DNA from: Succinivibrio faecicola
GTDB taxonomy: Bacteria; Pseudomonadota; Gammaproteobacteria; Enterobacterales; Succinivibrionaceae
Reading direction: 5' to 3'
Length of the DNA: 64,000 nt
Assembly: GCF_019448115.1 (NCBI RefSeq)
Contig: NZ_JAGFNY010000003.1
Coordinates: 1-64,000, forward strand
Below, piece by piece: positions 1 through 7,338 of the stretch (positions are counted from its first letter, which is position 1; each line of letters opens with the position of its first letter). The notes under the pieces were generated by a model. It worked only from the letters and a program-made list of their open reading frames with translations, was not told where the DNA came from and did not search any database. Made by a program: the position numbers and the translations under genes.

Positions 1-567
1 TCAAAGAAACCTACTAATAAGCAGAATAAACGAGATCATGGCAGATATGATTCTACAAAAATTGAAATATTACCTGCTGAGCCATATTTAGATCCTCGCA
101 TCAACATTAAGCATAAGAACGTCAGAACTCTGATTAAGTATATTAAATGCTCTAGGTACTACGTCAATGATGAACAGATAAAAGAAACAGAGGATGTTAC
201 CTACTACATTTCATCACTAGCTTATGCAGAAGAATATACTCTACAACAGGTTGTAGCTAGCATTGAAGATTACTGGCAAATTGAAACAAGCCATGCTGTA
301 TTGGATAGTCCTCTTCTTTTCCATCAGGATGCCTTACAAGCATGCTTACCTACTACAATAAAGAATGTAGCAGCTTTCAATAAAATCGGCACCGCTGTTC
401 TAAGCTATATCAGACAGAGAATGTCCATTAAAGAGGGTAAGAAGAAGCCTTATTCTTTCAAACTCATTAAATCTAGATGTCAAAATATGGGTCTAGAATC
501 ATTACTTATCTATCTATATGACTACTGGTTTGACAGAGTTGAACAAACAGATTCGGATGAACAGTAA
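1..567 (+). CDS. Transposase, C-terminal part (ISAs1-like DDE family), 5' end outside window
   Basis: The frame is open from base 1 and ends at 567, giving the last 188 residues of a larger protein. The segment reading YYISSLAYAEEYT, then a tryptophan and IETSHAVLD, resembles the C-terminal catalytic region of ISAs1/H-repeat transposases, where a short ISSL motif precedes a W-x-IE-x-x-H-x-VLD block containing the last acidic residue. It would cut and join the ends of its own insertion sequence. It lies directly upstream of a truncated toxin-like gene, so the element probably caused that truncation. The family assignment is by motif memory only; another DDE family is possible. Confidence 0.6.
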   Translation, partial: SKKPTNKQNKRDHGRYDSTKIEILPAEPYLDPRINIKHKNVRTLIKYIKCSRYYVNDEQIKETEDVTYYISSLAYAEEYTLQQVVASIEDYWQIETSHAVLDSPLLFHQDALQACLPTTIKNVAAFNKIGTAVLSYIRQRMSIKEGKKKPYSFKLIKSRCQNMGLESLLIYLYDYWFDRVEQTDSDEQ

Positions 568-661
568 TACAACACAATCAAAAGGATAACTTTAGAAGTT
601 ATACCTTTCACCTCTATTTCACAAATCCTATTTTTGTATATTACAATAACTGTTAAAGAAC

Positions 662-684
662 ACCGCTTAAGCTTGTTGAGCGGT
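662..684. repeat. Hairpin near the IS 3' end
   Basis: ACCGCTTAA (662-670) can pair with TTGAGCGGT (676-684), with one G-T pair and a 5-base loop. No T-run follows, so it is a weak candidate for a terminator. It may belong to the insertion-sequence end. The exact IS boundary between about 570 and 752 could not be fixed. Confidence 0.4.
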
Positions 685-752
685 ATAAACACGAATTATG
701 CATCCAATGTTTATACTTTGTTCAAAAGTGTGAACTTAGTGCTGATCCATAA

Positions 753-1616
753 TTTCGCCATAATGGAAGTAATTATTTAAGAACATTTGAGCCAGATAAT
801 CTTGACTCTTATATTAAAGAGAAAAGTTATATCAATAACATTAAAGAAAAAGACCTTAGCGTGATGGAGGAATTTTATCATTACAAAGGCTGTTTGATGG
901 AATTTATATCTAAACAATTAAATGATCCGAAACCAAAAAAATGTGGAAAATGTATGAATTGCAAAAAAGAAATTCCATCAATCGAAGTTGAAGAAGATAA
1001 CTTAGTAAAAGCTAAGAATTTTCTGCTTCATCCATACACTATAAATTCAGATATCAACAAAATAAAACCAAGAAAAAAAGTAAATAATCATAATCTTGAT
1101 TATATTAATGAACCTGGATTTTTTCTTTCAAAATATAATGTAGGGCTTGGTACACTTGTCTCTGATGGAAAGTATAAAAAAGGATTCTTTTCTGATGAAC
1201 TTGTAGAGCAAATGGTTATTATGATTAATTACCTTATTAGTGAAAGTAAAATAAAATCTCCTGATATTATTGCATACATACCATCATTGAGAAGACCATA
1301 TCTTGTTAGAGATTTTGCATATAAAGTAGCACATAAATTAAATATTCCATGTTGCGATGTACTTAAGAAATCAATAAATTCACCAGAACAGAAAACCATG
1401 CACAACTCTTGTTTGCAACGTGCAAATGTTGAAAAATCGTTTACTTTAAATGAAAGTGAAATCGATAAAATTAAAGAAAAAAATGTTATTCTTATCGATG
1501 ATATGGTAGATTCTGGTTGGACATTCACTGTATGTGGTTATTTTATGATGTCATATGGTCAGGCTAGAAGCGTTACACCATTTGCTTTGGCAGATACTTC
1601 AAACGGAGATTCTTAG
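753..1616 (+). pseudogene. Truncated RecQ-zinc/phosphoribosyltransferase protein (PsyrT-like toxin remnant)
   Basis: The frame is open from 753, just after an in-frame TAA at 750, to 1616. GTG 861 and ATG 864 are the first plausible starts. Near the N-terminus four cysteines are spaced C-x16-C-x2-C-x2-C (YKGC ... CGKCMNC), which is the zinc-site spacing of RecQ helicases. The C-terminal half carries VILIDDMVDSGWT, the PRPP-binding loop of ComF-like phosphoribosyltransferases. RecQ-type helicase plus phosphoribosyltransferase next to a DprA-like gene is the composition of PsyrTA toxin-antitoxin/anti-phage modules. The helicase motor domains are missing and a transposase lies upstream, so I infer a 5' truncation by an IS. 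A short PRTase-only product from 861 could still be made. Confidence 0.65.
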
Positions 1617-1618
1617 AA

Positions 1619-2707
1619 ATGGAATTATCAGACAATGAACTTGTGACATTGCTTTTATGCTCTGATATTGCTTTGAATGAATCTGGTCTATATCCATTGA
1701 CAGATGCTGCATATAGTTGTTTTGCGAAGGCTTTGTTTAAAAGTAATCTAGAGCCTGCCAATCTTTTTTCAATGTCAGAAAACTCGATTTATGATCTTGT
1801 AAATCAGAATAAAGAATTGTTTTCAAAATTGAAGAATAAAGATTTTGAAACAAGAATTCCTGCTTTACTTAAAAGACATACTCAACTGTATATACAGCTT
1901 TCAAAACTACAAAATGAAGGTGTTAGAGTAGTAACTAGAGCAAATAAAGAATTATATCCATCAAAATTAAGAAACAAGTTTTCAAAATCTTCATTTGCTT
2001 TACCTTCAGTGATTTATTACTCAGGAAATATTCAAAATATAGATAACATTGACTTTCTTGGAGTTGTTGGTTCTAGAAATATTGATGATGACTCAGAGTC
2101 AGTTTCTTTTACAAACAAATTAGTAGAGCTTGCAGTTGAAAATAATTACGGAATATCTAGTGGTGGAGCTAAAGGAATAGACACCATTTCTCAAGTTCAG
2201 GCCGATAAAAATGGTGGATTTACAGTTATTTCTGTGTCAGATAGCCTAACTAAAAAAATAAACATAAAAGAAGTCCGAGAATCTATTATGGATGGAAGAT
2301 CTGTTTATCTTTCTTTGTCATCTCCATACTCTAGATTCTCAGGAATTAATGCTATGAACCGAAATAAACTTATTTACGGTTGTAGTAATTATACTGCCGT
2401 TATCACATGCTCTTATCAGACAAAGACTGTTAGAGGCAAAACAGTTATTGATATGAATAAAGGTGGTACCTGGGTAGGAGCTCATGAATGTGTAAAAAAT
2501 GAGCTCTCAAAACTGCTTGTCCGCTCAAACGGAGAATATACTTCCCCTGGTAATGATGAGCTTATAAAGACAGTAAAATGTATTGAAATAAAACAATCTG
2601 ATTTGCTTTGTGCAAAAGATTTTGAAAGTCTTTTAAATTCAAAATCAGAAAAAGAAATTCCTGTTTATAAAACTCCAGTTCAGACTGAATTAAATTTTGG
2701 TTTGTAG
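1619..2707 (+). CDS. DprA/Smf-like nucleotide-binding protein (PsyrA-like antitoxin candidate)
   Basis: This 362-residue protein starts 2 bases after the stop of the PRTase gene, so the two are almost certainly co-transcribed. The core has DprA-type Rossmann features: VVGSRNID, SGGAKGIDTIS, and later NRNKLIYGCSN and KGGTWVGAHE. DprA proper loads RecA on incoming DNA, but this protein lies outside a competence setting and beside a RecQ-zinc/PRTase gene. In PsyrTA-type modules the DprA-like partner neutralises the toxin. It appears intact while its partner is truncated, so it may be a relic, or may have a role of its own. Domain call firm; antitoxin role inferred. Confidence 0.7.
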   Translation: MELSDNELVTLLLCSDIALNESGLYPLTDAAYSCFAKALFKSNLEPANLFSMSENSIYDLVNQNKELFSKLKNKDFETRIPALLKRHTQLYIQLSKLQNEGVRVVTRANKELYPSKLRNKFSKSSFALPSVIYYSGNIQNIDNIDFLGVVGSRNIDDDSESVSFTNKLVELAVENNYGISSGGAKGIDTISQVQADKNGGFTVISVSDSLTKKINIKEVRESIMDGRSVYLSLSSPYSRFSGINAMNRNKLIYGCSNYTAVITCSYQTKTVRGKTVIDMNKGGTWVGAHECVKNELSKLLVRSNGEYTSPGNDELIKTVKCIEIKQSDLLCAKDFESLLNSKSEKEIPVYKTPVQTELNFGL

Positions 2708-2714
2708 TCTCATA

Positions 2715-2756
2715 AAATAACGTATATTCAAAATATCTGTTGAATATGCGCTATTT
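2715..2756. terminator. Long imperfect hairpin after the dprA-like gene
   Basis: CGTATATTCAA (2721-2731) pairs with TTGAATATGCG (2740-2750) with one wobble. After a single mismatch, AAATA (2715-2719) pairs with TATTT (2752-2756). The flanks are A-rich on the left and T-rich on the right, so it may terminate in either direction. Confidence 0.5.
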
Positions 2757-2851
2757 ACTTGTTGTCTTACTTCATAAATTTTAAATTTTTCGATTTACGA
2801 GATCTTGTTTATTTATTATTTTGTAAAAAAAACATTTTTAGGAAAATACAA

Positions 2852-4072
2852 ATGACTCAAGAAAGTATAGAAAAGAATAAAAATAATAAAGAAAGCAAAG
2901 ATAATAAGATATGTTTTGAATATCTAGAGCAAGGAAAAATAGATAAGGTATTAGATTATCTGGGTTCAAACCCTGATTGTGTAAATCAGATTGATAAGAA
3001 GACCAACTTAACTTTAATTGAATTCTCTATTAAAAAAGGATATGAAAATTTAGTATTTAAGTTGCTGGAAATAAATCAGTTTGATTTAAATATTCAGGGA
3101 CATAATCCATTAAGAATGGCTATTGAGCATGGTTTTACAAATCTTGCAGAAAAAATGCTCTCCTTAAATGCTAATGTTAATGATTATGAAGAAGGTAAAG
3201 ACAGTATTCTTAAGTTAGCGTTAGATAGTGAATATTTTGCTCTTGCATCAAAAATTATAGATAAAGGTGCAGAAATAAACGCAAGAGATAGTAGAGGTTG
3301 GACTCTTTTAATATGGGCTGCATTTCATGGAAGGCTTAATATTATTGATTTTTTATTAAATTATAAGGCGAATATCAATATCTGTAATAATGATGGTTGG
3401 AATGCTCTTGTTGGTGCATATGCAACGGGCAAAATGACTGTTGTAAAAAAACTTGAGGAGTCTGGGGCTTTATTTTGCGATAAATACATAAAAGCAGCTC
3501 TTATAAATTCTTATGCTAGTGGTCACAGACTTATAACTAAGAGATTACTTGAAAAAAATGTAGATGTGAACATTAGAGATATCAAAGTTGAGCCACTTTT
3601 AGTTCAGGCCGCACGGAAAGGTGATGAAGAAATGTTTATGCTACTTCTTGAAAAAGGCGCGGATCCGAATACTAAAGATAATGAAGGAACTCCCGTTTTA
3701 AATATTGTAGTCAAATTAAACCTTGTAAATATGGTAGATGCTCTAATTGAAAAAGGTGTCGATGTTAATTCTACAAGCTCACAAGGTAATAATTCAGTCA
3801 TTATTGCTTCTATGTTTAATGTAGATAAAATTCTAAATAAACTAATTGCATCTGGGGGGTGTGTAAATTTTCAGAATAATAAAGGAAATACTCCGATAAT
3901 TTTTGCAGTTATTGATCAATATGTAAATATTGTTGAAATATTAATGAAAAATGGAGCAAATCCTTCAATTTCAAATGATAATAATAAAACGGCATATGAT
4001 TTTAACAGAGGTGACTATGTGGGAATTATAAATAAGCAAATTGAAAGCCTTATAAGAGAAACAAATGATTGA
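2852..4072 (+). CDS. Ankyrin-repeat protein
   Basis: The 406-residue protein is built almost entirely of about ten ankyrin units of 33 residues. Visible repeat signatures include GWTLLIWAAFHGRLNIIDFLL, split here only by its loop, GADPNTKDNEGTPVL and NKGNTPIIFAV. I chose ATG 2852 because AGGAAAATACA lies just upstream; a frame opening at 2759 would add 31 hydrophobic, unconserved-looking residues. There is no signal peptide, so it is probably cytoplasmic and acts by binding another protein. Its last 8 bases overlap the next gene, which implies translational coupling. Bacterial ankyrin proteins often serve as immunity or regulatory partners; which applies here is not known. Confidence 0.8.
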   Translation: MTQESIEKNKNNKESKDNKICFEYLEQGKIDKVLDYLGSNPDCVNQIDKKTNLTLIEFSIKKGYENLVFKLLEINQFDLNIQGHNPLRMAIEHGFTNLAEKMLSLNANVNDYEEGKDSILKLALDSEYFALASKIIDKGAEINARDSRGWTLLIWAAFHGRLNIIDFLLNYKANINICNNDGWNALVGAYATGKMTVVKKLEESGALFCDKYIKAALINSYASGHRLITKRLLEKNVDVNIRDIKVEPLLVQAARKGDEEMFMLLLEKGADPNTKDNEGTPVLNIVVKLNLVNMVDALIEKGVDVNSTSSQGNNSVIIASMFNVDKILNKLIASGGCVNFQNNKGNTPIIFAVIDQYVNIVEILMKNGANPSISNDNNKTAYDFNRGDYVGIINKQIESLIRETND

Positions 4073-4673
4073 ATCTGAAGAAGTCTTTAATGCTATCAGA
4101 CGTGGATACACAGAATTAAAAGAAGCTTCACCTGATGAAATCTGCGCCTATTTTTCTGATTTAGAGTCGTCAGAATTAGTCGGACACATAAGCAATATCA
4201 AAGGAATTGTGTTTGAACAAGAAGTTGTTGATGCTTTAAAAGAGCAGGGATATTTTGCTACTGTATTTGAAACTACAAATCATCCTGCAACAGATATTGT
4301 TTTTATGGATGATAACGATCTTTATGCTGAGTTACAGCTAAAAGCCACAAATAGCACCGAATATATCAATAATACATTAGAGTCTCATCCTGATATTCCA
4401 ATTATAACTACTCACGAGGTTGCTCAGGAATTTGATGATGTTTCATTAGTTTACGATTCAGGCTTAGATAATTCAGTTCTTACTGATTCTGTTCAGTCTG
4501 TTTTAACAGGTTCCTCAGAATTAGTTGATTCTGTGAATGATAGTATTAGTGAAGAAGTTGGAGATGCTCTTAGTGATAGTGTTAGCGAGGGGGTAGGCGA
4601 TCTTATTGGAGATAGCATAATACCCTTGCCAATTTCTCCTCTTGGAGCAATTCTATCTTGGCTTGTTTGGTAG
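4065..4673 (+). CDS. Small PD-(D/E)XK-like protein with a glycine-zipper C-terminus
   Basis: This 202-residue protein is not a family I can name. Residues about 45-60 form a helix with a conserved-looking glutamate (GIVFEQEVVDAL). It is followed by HPATDIVF and YAELQLKAT, an arrangement like the D ... E-x-K core of PD-(D/E)XK nucleases. Part two has many S/D/V repeats, then a glycine-zipper stretch and a hydrophobic end (LPISPLGAILSWLVW) that could insert into or contact a membrane. It overlaps the ankyrin gene by 8 bases. An effector whose partner is the ankyrin protein is one reading; a DNA-processing or phage-like protein is another. Nuclease activity is an inference from a short motif. 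Confidence 0.5.
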   Translation: MIESEEVFNAIRRGYTELKEASPDEICAYFSDLESSELVGHISNIKGIVFEQEVVDALKEQGYFATVFETTNHPATDIVFMDDNDLYAELQLKATNSTEYINNTLESHPDIPIITTHEVAQEFDDVSLVYDSGLDNSVLTDSVQSVLTGSSELVDSVNDSISEEVGDALSDSVSEGVGDLIGDSIIPLPISPLGAILSWLVW

Positions 4674-4691
4674 AAAATGTACCAAACGGAA

Positions 4692-5567
4692 TTATATTAA
4701 ACATAATCTTGTTTTATGGACTATACCGTTAATAGTTGTCTTTGATATAAACTCAACTAATTGATTGCAAGGGTATTTATTTGATAAATGCGGACACATT
4801 GAAAATGTTTTATTAGGATAAAATGTTATTCTGTTTATACCTGGTCTGCATCCTTGCCATTCTCGTGGTAATGTAACAGCATTAGTATTTTCTAACAAGG
4901 TAGACAGTTCTGTAAAACAAGGATCTATAGCAACTATAAGTCCTTTATCAGCTTCTCTTTTTATGTCAAGTGCTAACTTTAAAAGCAGAGCATTTGAAAT
5001 TTTTGCTGAATGTAATCCATTTTTATTTTTCTTTCTAAGCAGAACACATATCATAGGTATATTTAGTTTTCTTGCCATATTTGAAACTGAAATAAAGTCG
5101 CCGATATTTTCTGAACCTACGCAGAAATTTATGGCAGATTTTTCTGGTGCAATTCTTGATATCAACTCAAGTGATTTAGCAGATGTTTTATATCCATCCC
5201 TTGATACAGAATTGATTAATTCTGTTGATCCATTAAGTGAAACAAAGATTCTAGAAATTCCTGCATTAATTATTGATGATAGTTTGACCTCTGATAATCC
5301 ATAACCTGATGTTACAAGATTTACTGCTATTCCATTATTAACTGTTATATTGATGAGTTTTTCTAGTTGAGGATGTACAAGTGGTTCTCCACCAGAAAAA
5401 TTAAAGTAGCTAACTTTTAGTTTCTTTGCAAAGCAAATTATTTCTTCTAGAAATTCTTCTGTAATATTTCCGTATTCTTCATTTGCAAAACAAATAGGGC
5501 AGTTATATGGGCATTTTGATGTTAAATGTAAAACAAAAATATTTGTCATTTTTGTTGAATAATCCAT
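4692..5567 (-). CDS. Radical SAM protein, orphan, with partial SPASM-like end
   Basis: This 291-residue protein has the radical SAM cluster motif C-x3-C-x2-C (KCPYNCPIC) near residue 19, then FNFSGGEPL, the SAM-binding GGEP motif. Such enzymes cleave S-adenosylmethionine to start radical chemistry; many modify peptides. A GCRPG...MCPHL segment near the end looks like the start of an auxiliary-cluster (SPASM) domain, but the protein stops soon after (TRLCLI), so the second half of that domain seems missing. It converges on the PD-(D/E)XK-like gene with an 18-base gap. I saw no precursor peptide gene in the 166 bases upstream, and no good ribosome-binding site. Substrate unknown. Confidence 0.7.
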   Translation of the reverse strand: MDYSTKMTNIFVLHLTSKCPYNCPICFANEEYGNITEEFLEEIICFAKKLKVSYFNFSGGEPLVHPQLEKLINITVNNGIAVNLVTSGYGLSEVKLSSIINAGISRIFVSLNGSTELINSVSRDGYKTSAKSLELISRIAPEKSAINFCVGSENIGDFISVSNMARKLNIPMICVLLRKKNKNGLHSAKISNALLLKLALDIKREADKGLIVAIDPCFTELSTLLENTNAVTLPREWQGCRPGINRITFYPNKTFSMCPHLSNKYPCNQLVEFISKTTINGIVHKTRLCLI

Positions 5568-5662
5568 AATAAAGACAATTAAAAAAATATAATGTTTGTA
5601 ATATTAAAAAAAAGATATTTTTCAGTAATTTGATATATTGCATTATTTGTTTAACAGAATAT

Positions 5663-5680
5663 ACAACAATCTTTTGTTGT
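5663..5680. repeat. Small inverted repeat upstream of the DnaC-like gene
   Basis: ACAACAA (5663-5669) and TTGTTGT (5674-5680) form a 7-bp stem with a 4-base loop, in the AT-rich gap between the divergent radical SAM and DnaC-like genes. It could be an operator or RNA hairpin; nothing distinguishes these. Confidence 0.3.
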
Positions 5681-5733
5681 CTTGTATGATAATGTATATT
5701 AATTTGAGTCATGTTTGTTTAGAGTGAAGTTCA

Positions 5734-6543
5734 ATGAGTAAGGCAAAAGACGTTTTTTCCACCCTTGTAACGCAGATTGAAAAACTGTCAGGCAAGCAAT
5801 TTTCTGATTCAATCAATGAAGAAAAAATTGATATAGAGAAAGTCAGAAGATATGAGGCAAAGCTTGCTGCAAGAGAAATTGCTCAACAGCGTCTTGAGAA
5901 CCACAAGAATTTTGTTAATTCCTTCTATCAGCAGGGTATTTTAGATAGTAAGGATGTATTTGAGACATTTGTTCAGGATAACTGCAATCAAGATGCTTTT
6001 TTGTGTGCACAGAGTTTTACTCAAAGCATCAATCCGGCTTTTCTGTCATCAGCAAATAAAATTTCATCAAGACCATCCTTGTTACTGCTGTTAGGAAATC
6101 CTGGTACCGGTAAAACAAAGCTTTGTAACTGCATTGCAAACAAGGTTCTAAACGAGTACTGGAAGGATGTGGAAATCAATAATCAAAACGAGATTAAGCG
6201 TAAACGTCAGCCATCTGTTTCTGATACAAACTATGATGTTGCAGAAAAGAACTCTCAGTGGGAGAGACTGACAAGCGTTGATCTTCTGATCCTTGATGGT
6301 CTTTGTCAGAACTCTTCAAGGCTGAGTCCTTTTGACGTTCAGATGATTTCAGAACTTTTAAGAGTAAGATTCTCAAAGAAATTACCAATGGTAATCACTA
6401 CACCTCTTGAGGCTAATGCTCTTCATATGGTATTAGGTGATGAGATCATGGAATCAATCAAGCTTTACAATGTATTTTCATCCGTACTTCTTGGAGTATC
6501 TAGAAGAAACGGAATCATGATTAACGGAACATTTTACGTATGA
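5734..6543 (+). CDS. DnaC/IstB-like AAA+ ATPase (candidate helicase loader)
   Basis: This 269-residue protein has an N-terminal helical region (about 1-90) followed by a DnaC-type ATPase. The Walker A motif GNPGTGKT is at about residues 121-128. The Walker B strand reads DLLILDGL, with glycine where DnaC/DnaA proteins usually have glutamate. DnaC-type proteins place the replicative helicase on DNA at origins and restart forks. It is followed by ruvX with a 4-base ATGA overlap, so it sits in a housekeeping operon and not in a phage or IS context. The unusual Walker B residue leaves full ATP hydrolysis uncertain. Confidence 0.65.
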   Translation: MSKAKDVFSTLVTQIEKLSGKQFSDSINEEKIDIEKVRRYEAKLAAREIAQQRLENHKNFVNSFYQQGILDSKDVFETFVQDNCNQDAFLCAQSFTQSINPAFLSSANKISSRPSLLLLLGNPGTGKTKLCNCIANKVLNEYWKDVEINNQNEIKRKRQPSVSDTNYDVAEKNSQWERLTSVDLLILDGLCQNSSRLSPFDVQMISELLRVRFSKKLPMVITTPLEANALHMVLGDEIMESIKLYNVFSSVLLGVSRRNGIMINGTFYV

Positions 6544-6962
6544 GTTTTGTTCTTTGTTTTGATTTTGGTGTTAATCATATCGGTGCTGCTGTTGGTAATA
6601 CAGTAACAAAAAGTGCTAATCCATTAAAGGAGATAAAAGCAAAAGACGGTATTCCAAATGAGCTAGAACTGCAAAAAACAGTAAAAGACTGGCAGCCTAG
6701 TGTATTTGTCGTCGGTCTGCCTCTTAACATGGACGGTACTGAACAGCTGATGACTAAAAGAGCAAGAAAATTTGGCAACAGACTAAAGGAAAAATTCAAG
6801 ATCCCAGTCGAGTTTGTTGATGAACGCCTAACCTCAAAAGAGGCTAAAGGGCAGATCTTTGAACAGGGTGGTTTTAGAGCTCTTGCAAAAGATAAAGGCG
6901 CAATTGATTCTCTTGCTGCAGTTACTATTCTTGAACAGTATTTTTATGAAAATGAACACTAA
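6540..6962 (+). CDS. ruvX: Putative pre-16S rRNA nuclease / Holliday junction resolvase-like protein RuvX (YqgF)
   Basis: The 140-residue RNase H-fold protein matches YqgF in length and motifs: CFDFGVNHIGAAVG at the N-terminus holds the first catalytic aspartate, VGLPLNMDGT is the family hallmark, and VDERLTSKEA and the late aspartate in KGAIDSLAAV complete the active site. In E. coli YqgF takes part in 5' maturation of 16S rRNA. Its ATG overlaps the stop of the DnaC-like gene (ATGA), and its own 3' end overlaps yqcC by 11 bases, so the three are translationally coupled. Confidence 0.9.
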   Translation: MSFVLCFDFGVNHIGAAVGNTVTKSANPLKEIKAKDGIPNELELQKTVKDWQPSVFVVGLPLNMDGTEQLMTKRARKFGNRLKEKFKIPVEFVDERLTSKEAKGQIFEQGGFRALAKDKGAIDSLAAVTILEQYFYENEH

Positions 6963-7284
6963 GATTGAACAAATTGAGCTTGCCTTAAAGGAAATTGAAC
7001 TTGTAATGAGAAAGCTTAATATCTGGTCTGACGGAAAAAACAGACCTGATGACAGTGCTTTTTTAAGTCAGTCTCCCTTCTTTCTTGATACCATGAATTT
7101 TGAGCAGTGGCTTGAATTCGTGTTTGTACCAAGATTTTATTCACTTATTGAAAGTGGTTCAAAACTTCCAGAAAATGTCGTTATTCACACCTATGCGCAG
7201 GAATTTTATAGAGGTAGGTGGCAAGAATATAAAGAACTTATTCAAATTTTAATGAAGTTTGATAAGCTTTTTGCTAAGGCATAA
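6952..7284 (+). CDS. yqcC: YqcC family protein
   Basis: This 110-residue protein matches YqcC in size and character: an N-terminal helix (KIEQIELALKEIELVMRKL), then FLSQSPFFLDTMNFEQWLEFVFVPRFYSLIE, discussed here only as the family core. YqcC usually neighbours the tRNA pseudouridine synthase gene truC, which is absent here; its function is not established. The frame stays open upstream to 6859 inside ruvX, but the protein similarity begins at ATG 6952 (MNTKIEQ), so I chose that start. Confidence 0.75.
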   Translation: MNTKIEQIELALKEIELVMRKLNIWSDGKNRPDDSAFLSQSPFFLDTMNFEQWLEFVFVPRFYSLIESGSKLPENVVIHTYAQEFYRGRWQEYKELIQILMKFDKLFAKA

Positions 7285-7338
7285 TTATTGCATGAAAATA
7301 GCAAGCTGATGCAATTATCGGATTTTTGACACGCGAAC

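Noticed and set aside
4963-5304. Open frame of 113 codons on the plus strand
   Set aside because: Antisense to the radical SAM gene, which has clear motifs.
5503-5712. Possible small precursor peptide upstream of the radical SAM gene
   Set aside because: The frame overlaps the enzyme gene and has the composition of AT-rich noise, with no leader-like region.
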